DNA of 41,811 nucleotides from Planctomycetaceae bacterium (lineage in GTDB: Bacteria > Planctomycetota > Planctomycetia > Pirellulales > Pirellulaceae), in NCBI GenBank assembly GCA_002709225.1, contig PAQH01000028.1, positions 1 through 41,811 on the forward strand, in the 5' to 3' direction. Below are positions 16,414 to 24,371 of the stretch, in pieces. The first letter of the stretch is position 1; each line of letters begins with the position of its first letter. The translations under genes were made by a program, and so were the position numbers. The notes under the pieces were generated by a model that was not told where the DNA came from, made no database searches, and saw only the letters and a program-made list of their open reading frames with translations.

Positions 16414-17444
16414 TCACTCACTCCAGGTGCAATCACCACCGGGAAACCTCGCTCAAACGACTGCCAACCCGTACCCTGGCCGCGCACCATTAGCTTCCAT
16501 TGTATGACGTTGTGCTGACCTTGGAACGAGTGCATTATGTTCTCTGAAATCCGCAACGGACAACGCGCTTCATACGGTTGGTCGCGCCGAATCTGACAAT
16601 CCTGCCCTCGGTAAATCAACTCTTCCACAACAACGTGACGCTCTGTGCGGACATCCGTACCCTGTCGATAAGTCACTTCTTCTTCACAGACCAAAAGCAC
16701 TTCCAATGACCGCAGATGCAACCGACCGCACTGCGATAGGTAGACCTCATAGGCGTTACCTGGGTGCAAAGGATGATCGGAAATCTCCAGCGTCGTAGCA
16801 CCAATCCCAGCACGCATGCGCAGCTGGCGAACAAAAGACGGGCTCGACCAGCCAGCCATGGCGCCGAAGAACACGGTCAACGCGATCAGGGCAATCTGCA
16901 GATTACCAATTACCCACTCGCGCACCAGCAGCACCAATAACCCAATTACGATACTGTTACAGACCAGACAGAAAAACGCCGTCGCCAGAAAGGCGAGCGT
17001 CTGAGTCTGAATAACCGGCAATCGATATTGCAACTCAACACCGGGACTGTCGTTGAGCGACTTGTGGCCTGGAACCCCCGGATGTTCGCTGGGCGAGGGC
17101 AGCTCGTCATTGATCAGGTCAATGTCGGCAGCACGTTTGACCAGTGCTGCACGGCGCTCGGTCGACGTCCCCGTCTGCAAAGCGGTGAGCACCAGCCCAC
17201 CTCCGCCAATCAGCAGAAACGAAGTCGAAATCAAGACCATTAACCAGAATTGAAATCCAACTGGTGGCTCAAGCAGCACTGCTGAGGGCGCCTGGGTATA
17301 CCGTATGAAAGCATAAACTTGAACGATCCCACCCAGCAACAACAGCAGTCCAAAAAACGACGCTTCGCCAACGCTACCAGCCAAACTGGAGCCAGTCCGA
17401 CGGCGCCCGCGTTTCTTTTGCCAAACTCGAAACCACCTCGACAC
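16410..17444 (-). CDS. Membrane protein with C-terminal beta-sandwich domain, first gene of the operon
   Basis: 344 residues from GTG 17444, chosen because AGGAGA lies nine bases upstream; a TTG at 17495 gives a longer frame without SD. Four hydrophobic segments are visible: SFFGLLLLLGGIVQVYAF, FWLMVLISTSFLLIGGGGLVL, TLAFLATAFFCLVCNSIVIGLLVLLV and LQIALIALTVFFGAMAG. Between the second and third is a polar loop of about 70 residues. The C-terminal part from about residue 220 is soluble and strand-rich, with ISDHPLHPGNAYEVYLSQ, LEVLLVCEEEVTYRQGTD and VIQWKLMVRG, resembling the neighbour protein of 138 residues. I recognise no named family. The operon order is membrane protein, small beta-sandwich, ATPase; a membrane-sited complex is the simplest reading. 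Confidence 0.8.
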   Translation of the reverse strand: MSRWFRVWQKKRGRRRTGSSLAGSVGEASFFGLLLLLGGIVQVYAFIRYTQAPSAVLLEPPVGFQFWLMVLISTSFLLIGGGGLVLTALQTGTSTERRAALVKRAADIDLINDELPSPSEHPGVPGHKSLNDSPGVELQYRLPVIQTQTLAFLATAFFCLVCNSIVIGLLVLLVREWVIGNLQIALIALTVFFGAMAGWSSPSFVRQLRMRAGIGATTLEISDHPLHPGNAYEVYLSQCGRLHLRSLEVLLVCEEEVTYRQGTDVRTERHVVVEELIYRGQDCQIRRDQPYEARCPLRISENIMHSFQGQHNVIQWKLMVRGQGTGWQSFERGFPVVIAPGVSE

Positions 17445-17820
17445 CGGAATGCTTCTCCTGTGAAATCCGCCGCTGCTAAATTCCGGAGGCGACAAACCGC
17501 GGTGCCCCCCGGGAAATCAATGTGAACGCCAATTTGCCCGTCCTGGGGTCTCTCAACGACCACCGCTCCCCGCACTTCCTAGCGACGCGCTGCGGCGGGC
17601 ACTTACCCGCCTGGCAGACGTCTAACCAAAAGCTCCTGGCAACACCAATTGCCCAATTTCACGTTCAGAAACGGGGCCCCGCTGCCACACAGTTCGTAGC
17701 TTTGGCCGTGTATCCTGGCCCGAATATGACGGCCACGCAAGCTGACTGGATGTGGTCGGCTCGCGAACAGGTGGGTAGAATGCGCCGCTGAACTTAGCCA
17801 CCGCATTGGAAGGGATCCGC
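17445..17820. other. Divergent intergenic region, beta-sandwich operon / propeller gene
   Basis: 376 bases. It holds the AGGAGA SD of the minus-strand operon (next to 17444), the GGAAGGGA SD of the propeller gene just before 17821, and a TAGAAT at 17776-17781. No further gene is convincing. Confidence 0.55.
17776..17781 (+). promoter_or_regulatory. Candidate -10 box before the propeller gene
   Basis: TAGAAT, 39 bases before ATG 17821; five of six positions match. The -35 region (TGGTCG, 17 bases upstream) is poor. Confidence 0.3.
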
Positions 17821-19098
17821 ATGACCTGTGCTCACCGAGGAACGACCGCCCGCTTCTTGGCCTTGCTGCTCATCGCTTCTGCGAAGCTGACAACAGCCCT
17901 GCCTACCGCGACCGGCGGTGACTGGCCACAACTCCTCGGCCCCGCTCGAAATGGCGCGGCGAGAGGTGAGACCTTACTGGAATCCTGGCCGGCCGCGGGC
18001 CCTCAAAAACTGTGGTCAGTAACGCTCGGCCAAGGCTACGCTGGCCCGGTCATTTCAGGCAACCGGGTCATCGCGTTTCATCGCATTGGTGACCAGGAAC
18101 AGCTCCTGTGCTGTCATCGCGACACTGGCAAAACACTCTGGCAAGCTAATTTTCCGGCGCGATATGCGGGTGGCGTGAATCCTGACACCGGGCCGCGTTG
18201 CACCCCCTTAATACACGCCAACCGGATCTACGCGTTTGGTGCTGCGGGCGTCATGCATTGTGTCACACTCGACACGGGAAAGCCCGTCTGGTCACGCGAT
18301 CTTTATGGAGACTATCGGGGCGATGAAGGCTATTTTGGGGCAGGGAGCAGTCCCATTGTCGCCGACAACAAGTTGCTGGTGAATGTCGGTGGGCGAAATG
18401 GCGCCGGACTCGTTGCGCTCGCGCTGGAAAGCGGCAAGACTATCTGGAAAGTTACGGATGAACGCGCCAGTTACTCATCACCCACGGTTGTTCAAGTCGG
18501 GGGAAAAACCCACGTCGTGTTTGTCACACGTCTGAATACGATTTGCGTGGCGGCGGCGAATGGAAAGACTGCCTTTCAATTCCCGTTCGGTCGACGTGGC
18601 CCTACGGTCAACGCAGCAACTCCACTCATATTTAACGGCCAGCTTTTCGTTAGCGCGGCATACGGCGTCGGCGCTCGCTTGACGCGTATTGCGAACGGTA
18701 AGGCGACTGAAGTTTGGAGTAACGACACCTCCATGTCGAGCCAATATTCAACGTGCGTCTTTCACCGTCAATTTCTCTATGGAACACACGGGCGCGAAGA
18801 TTTCAACAACGGTGAATTACGTTGCATTGAGGCTCAAAACGGTCGCGTTCGCTGGAAGGTTCCCGGCTTCGGCGTCGCCAACGTACTGCTATCGGAAGAC
18901 AGACTGCTGGCGTTGAATACAACGGGCCAACTCACTCTGGCTGCCGCGGACAGCAGCGAATTCCGGAAACTGGCACAAGCGTCGGTGAGCCGCGGAACCA
19001 CGCGGACTGTGCCGGCACTTTCCCGTGGTCTACTGCTGTTTCGAGCGAATACCCGTTCCAAAAGCGATCTGGTCGCGTTGGTGGTCGGCAAACGCTGA
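17821..19098 (+). CDS. Exported PQQ-like beta-propeller protein
   Basis: 425 residues. ATG 17821 is fixed by GGAAGGGA five bases upstream; a TTG at 17806 is rejected. A signal peptide (FLALLLIASAKLTTALP) precedes GDWPQLLGPARNGAA, the opening common in planctomycete propeller proteins. Repeats of the PQQ type follow: DTGKTLWQANF, DTGKPVWSRDL, ESGKTIWKVTDE, ANGKTAFQF and QNGRVRWKVPG, spaced about 45-60 residues. These build an eight-bladed propeller. The calcium and catalytic residues of quinoprotein alcohol dehydrogenases are not obvious, so a binding or scaffold role (as in BamB) is as likely as dehydrogenase activity. The UDP-glucuronate decarboxylase gene follows on the same strand. Confidence 0.9.
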   Translation: MTCAHRGTTARFLALLLIASAKLTTALPTATGGDWPQLLGPARNGAARGETLLESWPAAGPQKLWSVTLGQGYAGPVISGNRVIAFHRIGDQEQLLCCHRDTGKTLWQANFPARYAGGVNPDTGPRCTPLIHANRIYAFGAAGVMHCVTLDTGKPVWSRDLYGDYRGDEGYFGAGSSPIVADNKLLVNVGGRNGAGLVALALESGKTIWKVTDERASYSSPTVVQVGGKTHVVFVTRLNTICVAAANGKTAFQFPFGRRGPTVNAATPLIFNGQLFVSAAYGVGARLTRIANGKATEVWSNDTSMSSQYSTCVFHRQFLYGTHGREDFNNGELRCIEAQNGRVRWKVPGFGVANVLLSEDRLLALNTTGQLTLAAADSSEFRKLAQASVSRGTTRTVPALSRGLLLFRANTRSKSDLVALVVGKR

Positions 19099-19253
19099 GA
19101 GGTGGCCTACCTGCGCATCACTCCGCGGCACCGCACGAAACTGAGCTGTTACGCAGAAGTATTGCGGAGGAGCTCCAAGGAGGCGTGCCGCTGGCTTTCC
19201 GCCGACTGACAGGTCAATTCGTTTCCTGAGTCCACATCCCGTCGGGCCTTGAG

Positions 19254-19259
19254 TATAGT
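19254..19259 (+). promoter_or_regulatory. Candidate -10 box before the UDP-glucuronate decarboxylase gene
   Basis: TATAGT lies inside the upstream part of the longest frame (TTG 19249), which argues that translation starts further downstream. The -35 (TCCACA, 17 bases upstream) is weak. Confidence 0.27.
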
Positions 19260-19338
19260 AGAAAATGAAGGGTCCACCGGTCACGATCGAGAGACTTGTT
19301 CTTTCACAACCCCGCAACTCCATCCGAGAGTTTTTGGC

Positions 19339-20316
19339 TTGCCCACACAATCACAGCGAATTCTGGTAACCGGTGGGGCAGGATTTCTTGGGTCCCACCT
19401 CTGTGAACGATTGGTTGACGCGCGTCACGACGTCATTTGCCTGGACAATTTCTTTACCAGTCAAAAAGCAAATGTCAGCCACTTGCTCGAACGCCCCAAC
19501 TTCGAGTTGATTCGCCACGACGTCACGGTGCCAATCTGGCTGGAAGTTGACCAGATCTACAACCTCGCCTGTCCGGCGGCGCCTGGACATTATCAATACA
19601 ATCCAATCAAGACGATCAAGACTTCACTCAGCGGCGCCATCAACGTCCTCGGGATGGCCAAACGCTGCGGCGCCAAAGTTCTCCAGGCATCCACCAGCGA
19701 AGTCTACGGTAATCCAGCGGTGCATCCGCAACCAGAGTCCTACACGGGAAACGTCAACCCAATCGGACCACGGGCCTGTTACGACGAGGGCAAACGGGCC
19801 GCAGAAACACTGTTCGCGGACTATCATCGCATGCACCGGACAAATGTCCGGATTGTAAGGATCTTCAATACCTATGGTCCCCGCATGCATCCATTCGATG
19901 GAAGGGTTGTTTCCAACTTCATCCGTCAGGCTTTGCGCGGTGAGGATCTGACACTCTTTGGTGACGGTTCACAGACACGCTCCTTCTGCTACCGGGATGA
20001 CCTCGTCGAAGGCATCATCCGCATGATGGCCGCCCCAGATGAGTTGATCGGTCCGATCAACCTCGGCAACCCCGGTGAATTTTCGATGCTGCAGCTCGCG
20101 CAGGAAATCCTCGATCTGACCGAATCGGACTCGCAAATCACGTACCGCCCATTACCACCCGACGATCCCCAAAAACGCCAGCCCGATATTACCCTGGCCC
20201 GTCAGCACCTGGACTGGCAACCGTCTATCCAGTTAAGGGAAGGCCTGAAAGCGACGATTCGCTGGTTTCGCTCGATCAATTTTGAAGACTTCCGCCCGCC
20301 GACCCCCAACTACTAA
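19339..20316 (+). CDS. UDP-glucuronate decarboxylase / NAD-dependent sugar epimerase
   Basis: Converts UDP-glucuronate to UDP-xylose with NAD. Seen in the sequence: the Rossmann nucleotide-binding loop [16 protein letters not shown] at the N-terminus, [19 protein letters not shown], the catalytic STSEVYG, then [14 protein letters not shown], whose Tyr and Lys complete the short-chain dehydrogenase triad and whose wording is typical of UXS rather than of GalE or RmlB. Later [18 protein letters not shown] and the NPGEFSM region fit the sugar-binding half. I start at TTG 19339, giving 325 residues and [13 protein letters not shown]; the frame continues upstream to TTG 19249 with no family resemblance and contains a TATAGT. 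The start remains uncertain. UDP-xylose would feed glycan synthesis. Confidence 0.9.
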   Translation: MPTQSQRILVTGGAGFLGSHLCERLVDARHDVICLDNFFTSQKANVSHLLERPNFELIRHDVTVPIWLEVDQIYNLACPAAPGHYQYNPIKTIKTSLSGAINVLGMAKRCGAKVLQASTSEVYGNPAVHPQPESYTGNVNPIGPRACYDEGKRAAETLFADYHRMHRTNVRIVRIFNTYGPRMHPFDGRVVSNFIRQALRGEDLTLFGDGSQTRSFCYRDDLVEGIIRMMAAPDELIGPINLGNPGEFSMLQLAQEILDLTESDSQITYRPLPPDDPQKRQPDITLARQHLDWQPSIQLREGLKATIRWFRSINFEDFRPPTPNY

Positions 20317-20429
20317 TTCCCCCTTTCCAGCGGCCTCCCCTGAGCAAGTATCTCGACATGAGATCCAACTGAACTCCCGCGGCCTCTCGGCATTCCTGTG
20401 TATCAGCGCCCGTGCTGCGCCCCGCTTTC

Positions 20430-21278
20430 ATGACCTACCTGTTGCTGCACACGCTCTTCAGTTCACTATTCATCCTCTGGGTTCGCTGGGTACAACAGCG
20501 CGGTGACAACGTGCTGGTGATCGGCGCCGTGAATTACATCGCAGCTGCGGTAATCGCAATCGCTACCTGCGCAGTTACTCCACAGCCATCCATTACGTTC
20601 CCAGCGATCGCAGCCGGCACCGCTAATGGACTCTGCTATTTCGTAGCCTACTTTTTCTTGATCGCCGCCATTGCCTGGCAAGGCGTGGCAAACATCGCGG
20701 TCGTCGCCAGGCTCTCCATCCTGCTACCGATTGTCATAGGGATCGGTGTATTCGGAGAACGCCCCGGAACGGCCCACCTGACCGGCATCCTCCTGGCCTG
20801 TGCCGCGCTGATTGTGCTGGGCAAAGGCAGTTCACCGCTGCGCGATGCGAAACGCCCAGCTGCCGGTTACTTGATCGTCGCCGTATTTTTCCTGATCGCC
20901 GGCAGTTCGCGTGTAATCCAGGCGATGTTCAAATATCTTTGTCAACCCGCAGAGCAAACTGTATTCCTGGTCTGCGCCTTCATGGCTGCGGGGATTTCCG
21001 CACTCGGCCTGTTACTCTGGAGAAGGGAGCTACCTACTGGAAAGGAATGGCTACTCGGCGCGGGATTGGGTTGCACCAATCTGCTGCAAACCTTGTTTAT
21101 TCTGAAATCATTGGAATCGCTGCCCGGCTACGTGGTCTTCCCTGTGACCAGCGCCGGCAGCCTGTTATTGACCACGCTGGCGGCCGTCTGGTTCCTCAAG
21201 GAACGGCTCCGATTCCACAGTTACGCGGCATTGGCCATCGCAATTGCGGCCTTGGCGTTGCTGCGGCCCGCTGCTTGA
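20430..21278 (+). CDS. DMT-superfamily (EamA-type) inner-membrane transporter
   Basis: 282 residues, almost entirely hydrophobic, with about ten membrane helices, the number usual for drug/metabolite transporters. Examples are TYLLLHTLFSSLFILWV, AVNYIAAAVIAIATCAV, NIAVVARLSILLPIVIGIG and the last pair SLLLTTLAAVWFLKE and YAALAIAIAALALL. Two related halves are visible: each ends in a motif where a helix is followed by a short loop with Glu (IGVFGERPG in the first half, VWFLKERLRFHS in the second), the pattern of EamA repeats. GTG 20412 is an upstream alternative that adds six residues; neither has a good SD. Substrate cannot be inferred. It lies about 110 bases after the UDP-sugar gene. Confidence 0.88.
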   Translation: MTYLLLHTLFSSLFILWVRWVQQRGDNVLVIGAVNYIAAAVIAIATCAVTPQPSITFPAIAAGTANGLCYFVAYFFLIAAIAWQGVANIAVVARLSILLPIVIGIGVFGERPGTAHLTGILLACAALIVLGKGSSPLRDAKRPAAGYLIVAVFFLIAGSSRVIQAMFKYLCQPAEQTVFLVCAFMAAGISALGLLLWRRELPTGKEWLLGAGLGCTNLLQTLFILKSLESLPGYVVFPVTSAGSLLLTTLAAVWFLKERLRFHSYAALAIAIAALALLRPAA

Positions 21279-21429
21279 AACAGGGAGAGTCCCTCATTTT
21301 ATGGCTCGCGGCCGGATCGGACCTATCCTGTTGCTCAAGGGCCACGAATAGCACCACCCTGGCCAGCCTACCCGTTCCCGGCATATCTTGATCAGACACA
21401 AAGCTACGTCTCACAGGGAATTGTATCGC

Positions 21430-22257
21430 ATGACGCTTGCCGACCCACGTCTCTTGATTCTGGGAGCGCATCCCGACGACGCCGAGTTTCATGCTGGCGG
21501 GCTGGCCACCCTCTATCGCTCCCTCGGCTATCCGGTCAAGTTGATATCTGTCACCGATGGTGGTGCCGGCCATCATCAAAGGTCACGTACTACGCTGGTC
21601 AAGACTCGACGCGATGAGGCCGCCGCATCCGGCGAGATTATTGGTGCGCCGTATGTCACCTGGGACTTTCCCGACGGACACCTCGTGAATTCACTCGAAT
21701 TACGCGACCGTATCATTCAGGAAATTCGCACCTATCAACCGGACCTGGTACTGACCCACCGGGTCTGCGATTACCACCCCGATCATCGCGCTGTCGGGCA
21801 AGCGGTACAAGATGCGTCCTATCTCGTCACGGTGCCACTCGTTGTCCCTGAAGTCGCACATCTCTCAACAGACCCGGTGGTAGCCTACATGGCGGACCTG
21901 TTCACACGTCCTTACCCCCTACAACCTGACGTCATTCTGGATATCGAACCACTCTTGCCGAAGATCATAGAAATGCTGGCTTGCCACCAATCGCAAGTGT
22001 TCGAGTTCTTACCCTACAACATGGGCCGTCGCGTCCAGGTCCCCGACAACGAAGAAGAAAAAATAGCATGGCTTACGGACTGGTTCACGTCACATATCGA
22101 GCCCAGATCCGACCACTTTCGGAATGCGCTTGTCGATCAGTACGGACCAGCGCGAGGCGCCGCCATGCGGTGGGTCGAAGTGTTTGAAATAAGTGAATAT
22201 GCCTCCGCGCTCGACACCGAGGCCCGACAACGCCTGTTTCCTATTCCCTCGGGCTGA
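21430..22257 (+). CDS. PIG-L/LmbE-family zinc deacetylase
   Basis: Zinc-dependent amide hydrolase, 275 residues; relatives remove acetyl groups from N-acetylglucosaminyl conjugates (for example in bacillithiol or mycothiol synthesis). The metal site is intact: GAHPDDAEFHAGG near the N-terminus supplies His and two Asp, and HRVCDYHPDHRAVG supplies the third ligand region. The segment TRRDEAAASGEIIGAPYVTWDFPDG is also typical. I start at ATG 21430 with CAGGGAA upstream; a TTG at 21388 lengthens the frame by 14 unrelated residues. No signal peptide, so cytoplasmic. The natural substrate is unknown. The neighbouring transporter 151 bases upstream could handle a related compound, but this is only proximity. 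Confidence 0.9.
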   Translation: MTLADPRLLILGAHPDDAEFHAGGLATLYRSLGYPVKLISVTDGGAGHHQRSRTTLVKTRRDEAAASGEIIGAPYVTWDFPDGHLVNSLELRDRIIQEIRTYQPDLVLTHRVCDYHPDHRAVGQAVQDASYLVTVPLVVPEVAHLSTDPVVAYMADLFTRPYPLQPDVILDIEPLLPKIIEMLACHQSQVFEFLPYNMGRRVQVPDNEEEKIAWLTDWFTSHIEPRSDHFRNALVDQYGPARGAAMRWVEVFEISEYASALDTEARQRLFPIPSG

Positions 22258-22285
22258 CGTGGCAAAACCTCGCTATTTTCACGCG

Positions 22286-22314
22286 CTGACGCTCTCACGG
22301 TACCTTGTTACAAT
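22286..22314 (+). promoter_or_regulatory. Candidate sigma-70 promoter before rpe
   Basis: CTGACG and TACAAT separated by exactly 17 bases, four and five of six consensus matches. Predicted start of transcription is near 22321, 150 bases ahead of the preferred TTG start codon and only about 9 ahead of the alternative ATG. Confidence 0.45.
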
Positions 22315-22473
22315 GAACACCCAGCCACAATGGACACCTCACTCTGGCCCGGTACAAACCGCTGGTTGGGCAGCCACGCCAACCGGCCTCAGGAGCGTGT
22401 CCCGACGACCACGCGAAACACAGACGGTTGGCTTGCTAGGGTGCCGTTGCAGCTTGTTCATGGTGGACATCAA

Positions 22474-23178
22474 TTGGGTCAGCCACGCTTATCGCGTTCA
22501 GATGTTCTCGCGCAACTGCGAGATGCCATACCGGCGATCCTGCCGTCGTTACTCCAATGTGATTTCGGGAATCTCGCCGCAGAAGTGCGCCGACTGGAAG
22601 CAGCCGGCGTCCCCGCGCTACATCTCGATGTGATGGATGGCCATTTCGTGCCGAATCTGACCTATGGCATGCCACTGGTGGCGAGTTTGCGCGACCTCAC
22701 CGCTCTGCCGCTCGACGTGCATTTGATGATTTCCGACCCAGAACGCTATCTTGACGCGTTCTACGCAGCTGGCGCAGACCTCGTCACCTTTCACATCGAA
22801 GCAGTGCCGCACCCCGAGGAAGTTCTACAGAAAATTCATCGACTTGGTATGGCCGCTGGCCTGGCCATCAATCCCGAAACACCGGTATCGAGCATAGAAC
22901 CCTGGCTTAATTCATGTGACCTGGTCCTGGTTATGAGTGTTCGGCCCGGATTCGGCGGACAAACATTCCAGGAAATCGCGCTGAGTAAACTGCAGCAACT
23001 TCGACAAGTCGGCCCTGAGTCGTTATTGTTGGGCGTCGATGGAGGCATCAAGCAGGAGAACATTGCTAGCTGTGGCGCAGCGGGTGGTCAGCTATTCGTC
23101 GTGGGATCAGCTATTTTTGGAGAACCTGAATACGACACCGCAATACGGCAATTTGAAGCCCGGGCGAGCTCCTCGTGA
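22474..23178 (+). CDS. rpe: Ribulose-phosphate 3-epimerase
   Basis: Interconverts ribulose-5-phosphate and xylulose-5-phosphate in the pentose phosphate pathway. The TIM-barrel signature is complete: ILPSLLQCDFGNLAAEVRRL at the start of the barrel, HLDVMDGHFVPN (catalytic Asp and metal ligands), LDVHLMI, VTFHIEA, GLAINPETP, VLVMSVRPGFGGQTF (phosphate loop) and GVDGGI (second catalytic Asp). I begin at TTG 22474, preceded by GGTGGA six bases upstream, which gives 234 residues and an N-terminal lead of about 23 residues before ILPS. ATG 22330 would make 282 residues, but the extra 48 do not resemble the family. The choice is a judgement; the enzyme call is firm. Confidence 0.93.
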   Translation: MGQPRLSRSDVLAQLRDAIPAILPSLLQCDFGNLAAEVRRLEAAGVPALHLDVMDGHFVPNLTYGMPLVASLRDLTALPLDVHLMISDPERYLDAFYAAGADLVTFHIEAVPHPEEVLQKIHRLGMAAGLAINPETPVSSIEPWLNSCDLVLVMSVRPGFGGQTFQEIALSKLQQLRQVGPESLLLGVDGGIKQENIASCGAAGGQLFVVGSAIFGEPEYDTAIRQFEARASSS

Positions 23179-23364
23179 ACTCAGGATCAGCCGTCCCAGC
23201 TCAGTGCGGTTGACAACTCACGCCAACTCAACCACGCTGGACGTCTTGCCTCGCCAGAACTCATTGTCAGATGCAATGATGATCACACTGATGAGCATAG
23301 GACTCAGGAATCACGTACGTCCACCTCGAGGAGCCCACGCGGCCGCGGCCGTGACGATCATCCC

Positions 23365-24177
23365 ATGAAGCGGCAGAAGCGTGGTGTCCCTGAAGGTCTC
23401 TGGCAACGTTGCCCCGGTTGCCAAAACGTGATTTTCCGTAAGGAAGCGGAGCGACGACTGAATGTCTGTCCGGAATGCGAGCACCACTTCTATGTCTCCG
23501 CGCAAGAGCGGATTCGTCAGGTTCTCGATGAAGGTACATTTGAAGAATGGGACCAGTCCTTAGTCCCGACCGACCCGCTTGAATTCAAGGACCGTAAGAA
23601 ACGCTACAGCGAACGGTTGCAGGCGGAGCAACTGCGTACCGGTCTTTCTGACGCGGCAGTCACTGGTGCGGGTATGATTCGGGCTCGCCGCGTCGCGTTC
23701 GGGGTCACAGACTCAGCCTTTATCATGGGCAGTATGGGGTCGGTGGTCGGCGAACGGCTGACCCGGCTTGTTGAACGCGCGGCGCGAGAGCAATTGCCGT
23801 TGATCATCATTAGTGGCAGCGGAGGTGGTGCCCGCATGCACGAGGGCATCCTCTCACTCATGCAGATGGCAAAGGTCTCCGCAGCACTGGCGCAATATGA
23901 TCAGCAGGGCGGCCTCTTCATCTCCGTACTGACGAACCCCACGATGGGTGGTGTCGCAGCCAGTTTTGCGTCGCTCGGCGATCTCGTTTTGGCAGAACCC
24001 AAAGCCCTTATCGGGTTCGCCGGTCCACGCACAATCAAGAATACAATCCATATTGAACTACCCAAGGGGTTTCAAACCAGTGAATTCCTGCTGGAACATG
24101 GTTTCGTCGATCGAATCGTTACGCGTCAGAGACTGAAAAGTGAAATTGCCCAACTAATCGACTACTGTGGCAAATAG
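23365..24177 (+). CDS. accD: Acetyl-CoA carboxylase carboxyltransferase subunit beta
   Basis: AccD joins AccA to form the carboxyltransferase that moves CO2 from biotin carrier protein to acetyl-CoA, the first committed step of fatty-acid synthesis. The N-terminal zinc ribbon is intact with Cys at 16, 19, 35 and 38 (CPGC and CPEC). The crotonase-like core shows [60 protein letters not shown] and GPRTIKNTI, where the Gly pairs form the oxyanion hole. The 270 residues are slightly shorter than E. coli AccD (304), mainly at the ends. accA is not in the window. The upstream 186 bases contain TTGACA at 23210 but no matching -10, so the promoter is unresolved. Confidence 0.97.
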   Translation: MKRQKRGVPEGLWQRCPGCQNVIFRKEAERRLNVCPECEHHFYVSAQERIRQVLDEGTFEEWDQSLVPTDPLEFKDRKKRYSERLQAEQLRTGLSDAAVTGAGMIRARRVAFGVTDSAFIMGSMGSVVGERLTRLVERAAREQLPLIIISGSGGGARMHEGILSLMQMAKVSAALAQYDQQGGLFISVLTNPTMGGVAASFASLGDLVLAEPKALIGFAGPRTIKNTIHIELPKGFQTSEFLLEHGFVDRIVTRQRLKSEIAQLIDYCGK

Positions 24178-24203
24178 TGGACTGCGTCATCGATGCGGTT
24201 GTT

Positions 24204-24223
24204 CATTGCCAGTCCTGGCAATG
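24204..24223. promoter_or_regulatory. Perfect 20-base inverted repeat between accD and the kinase gene
   Basis: CATTGCCAG and CTGGCAATG flank a 2-base spacer, a perfect 9-bp inverted repeat starting 27 bases after the accD stop and ending 44 bases before a candidate -35 box. As RNA it could form a 7-bp stem with a 6-base loop, but only three T follow, so a terminator is weak; as DNA it looks like a dimer-binding operator. Confidence 0.5.
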
Positions 24224-24267
24224 TTTGCACCTGAAACAAAATCACGATTTCCCCAGTCCCGATGGTT

Positions 24268-24296
24268 TTCCGACAAAGCCTCCAATTCGCTATAAT
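24268..24296 (+). promoter_or_regulatory. Candidate promoter before the kinase gene
   Basis: TTCCGA and an exact TATAAT are 17 bases apart. The -35 is weak (three of six). Transcription from here excludes the start at 24177 and fits ATG 24321 or 24372. Confidence 0.42.
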
Positions 24297-24371
24297 GTCC
24301 AGACGGCACGGGTCAATGTGATGCCCGCTACCGTGGGATACCTGTTACTTTCCTCCAACGCAATCTTTCGT

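Noticed and set aside
22193-22633. 146-codon frame overlapping rpe in another frame
   Set aside because: It starts inside the deacetylase gene, overlaps the conserved epimerase barrel and has no family features.
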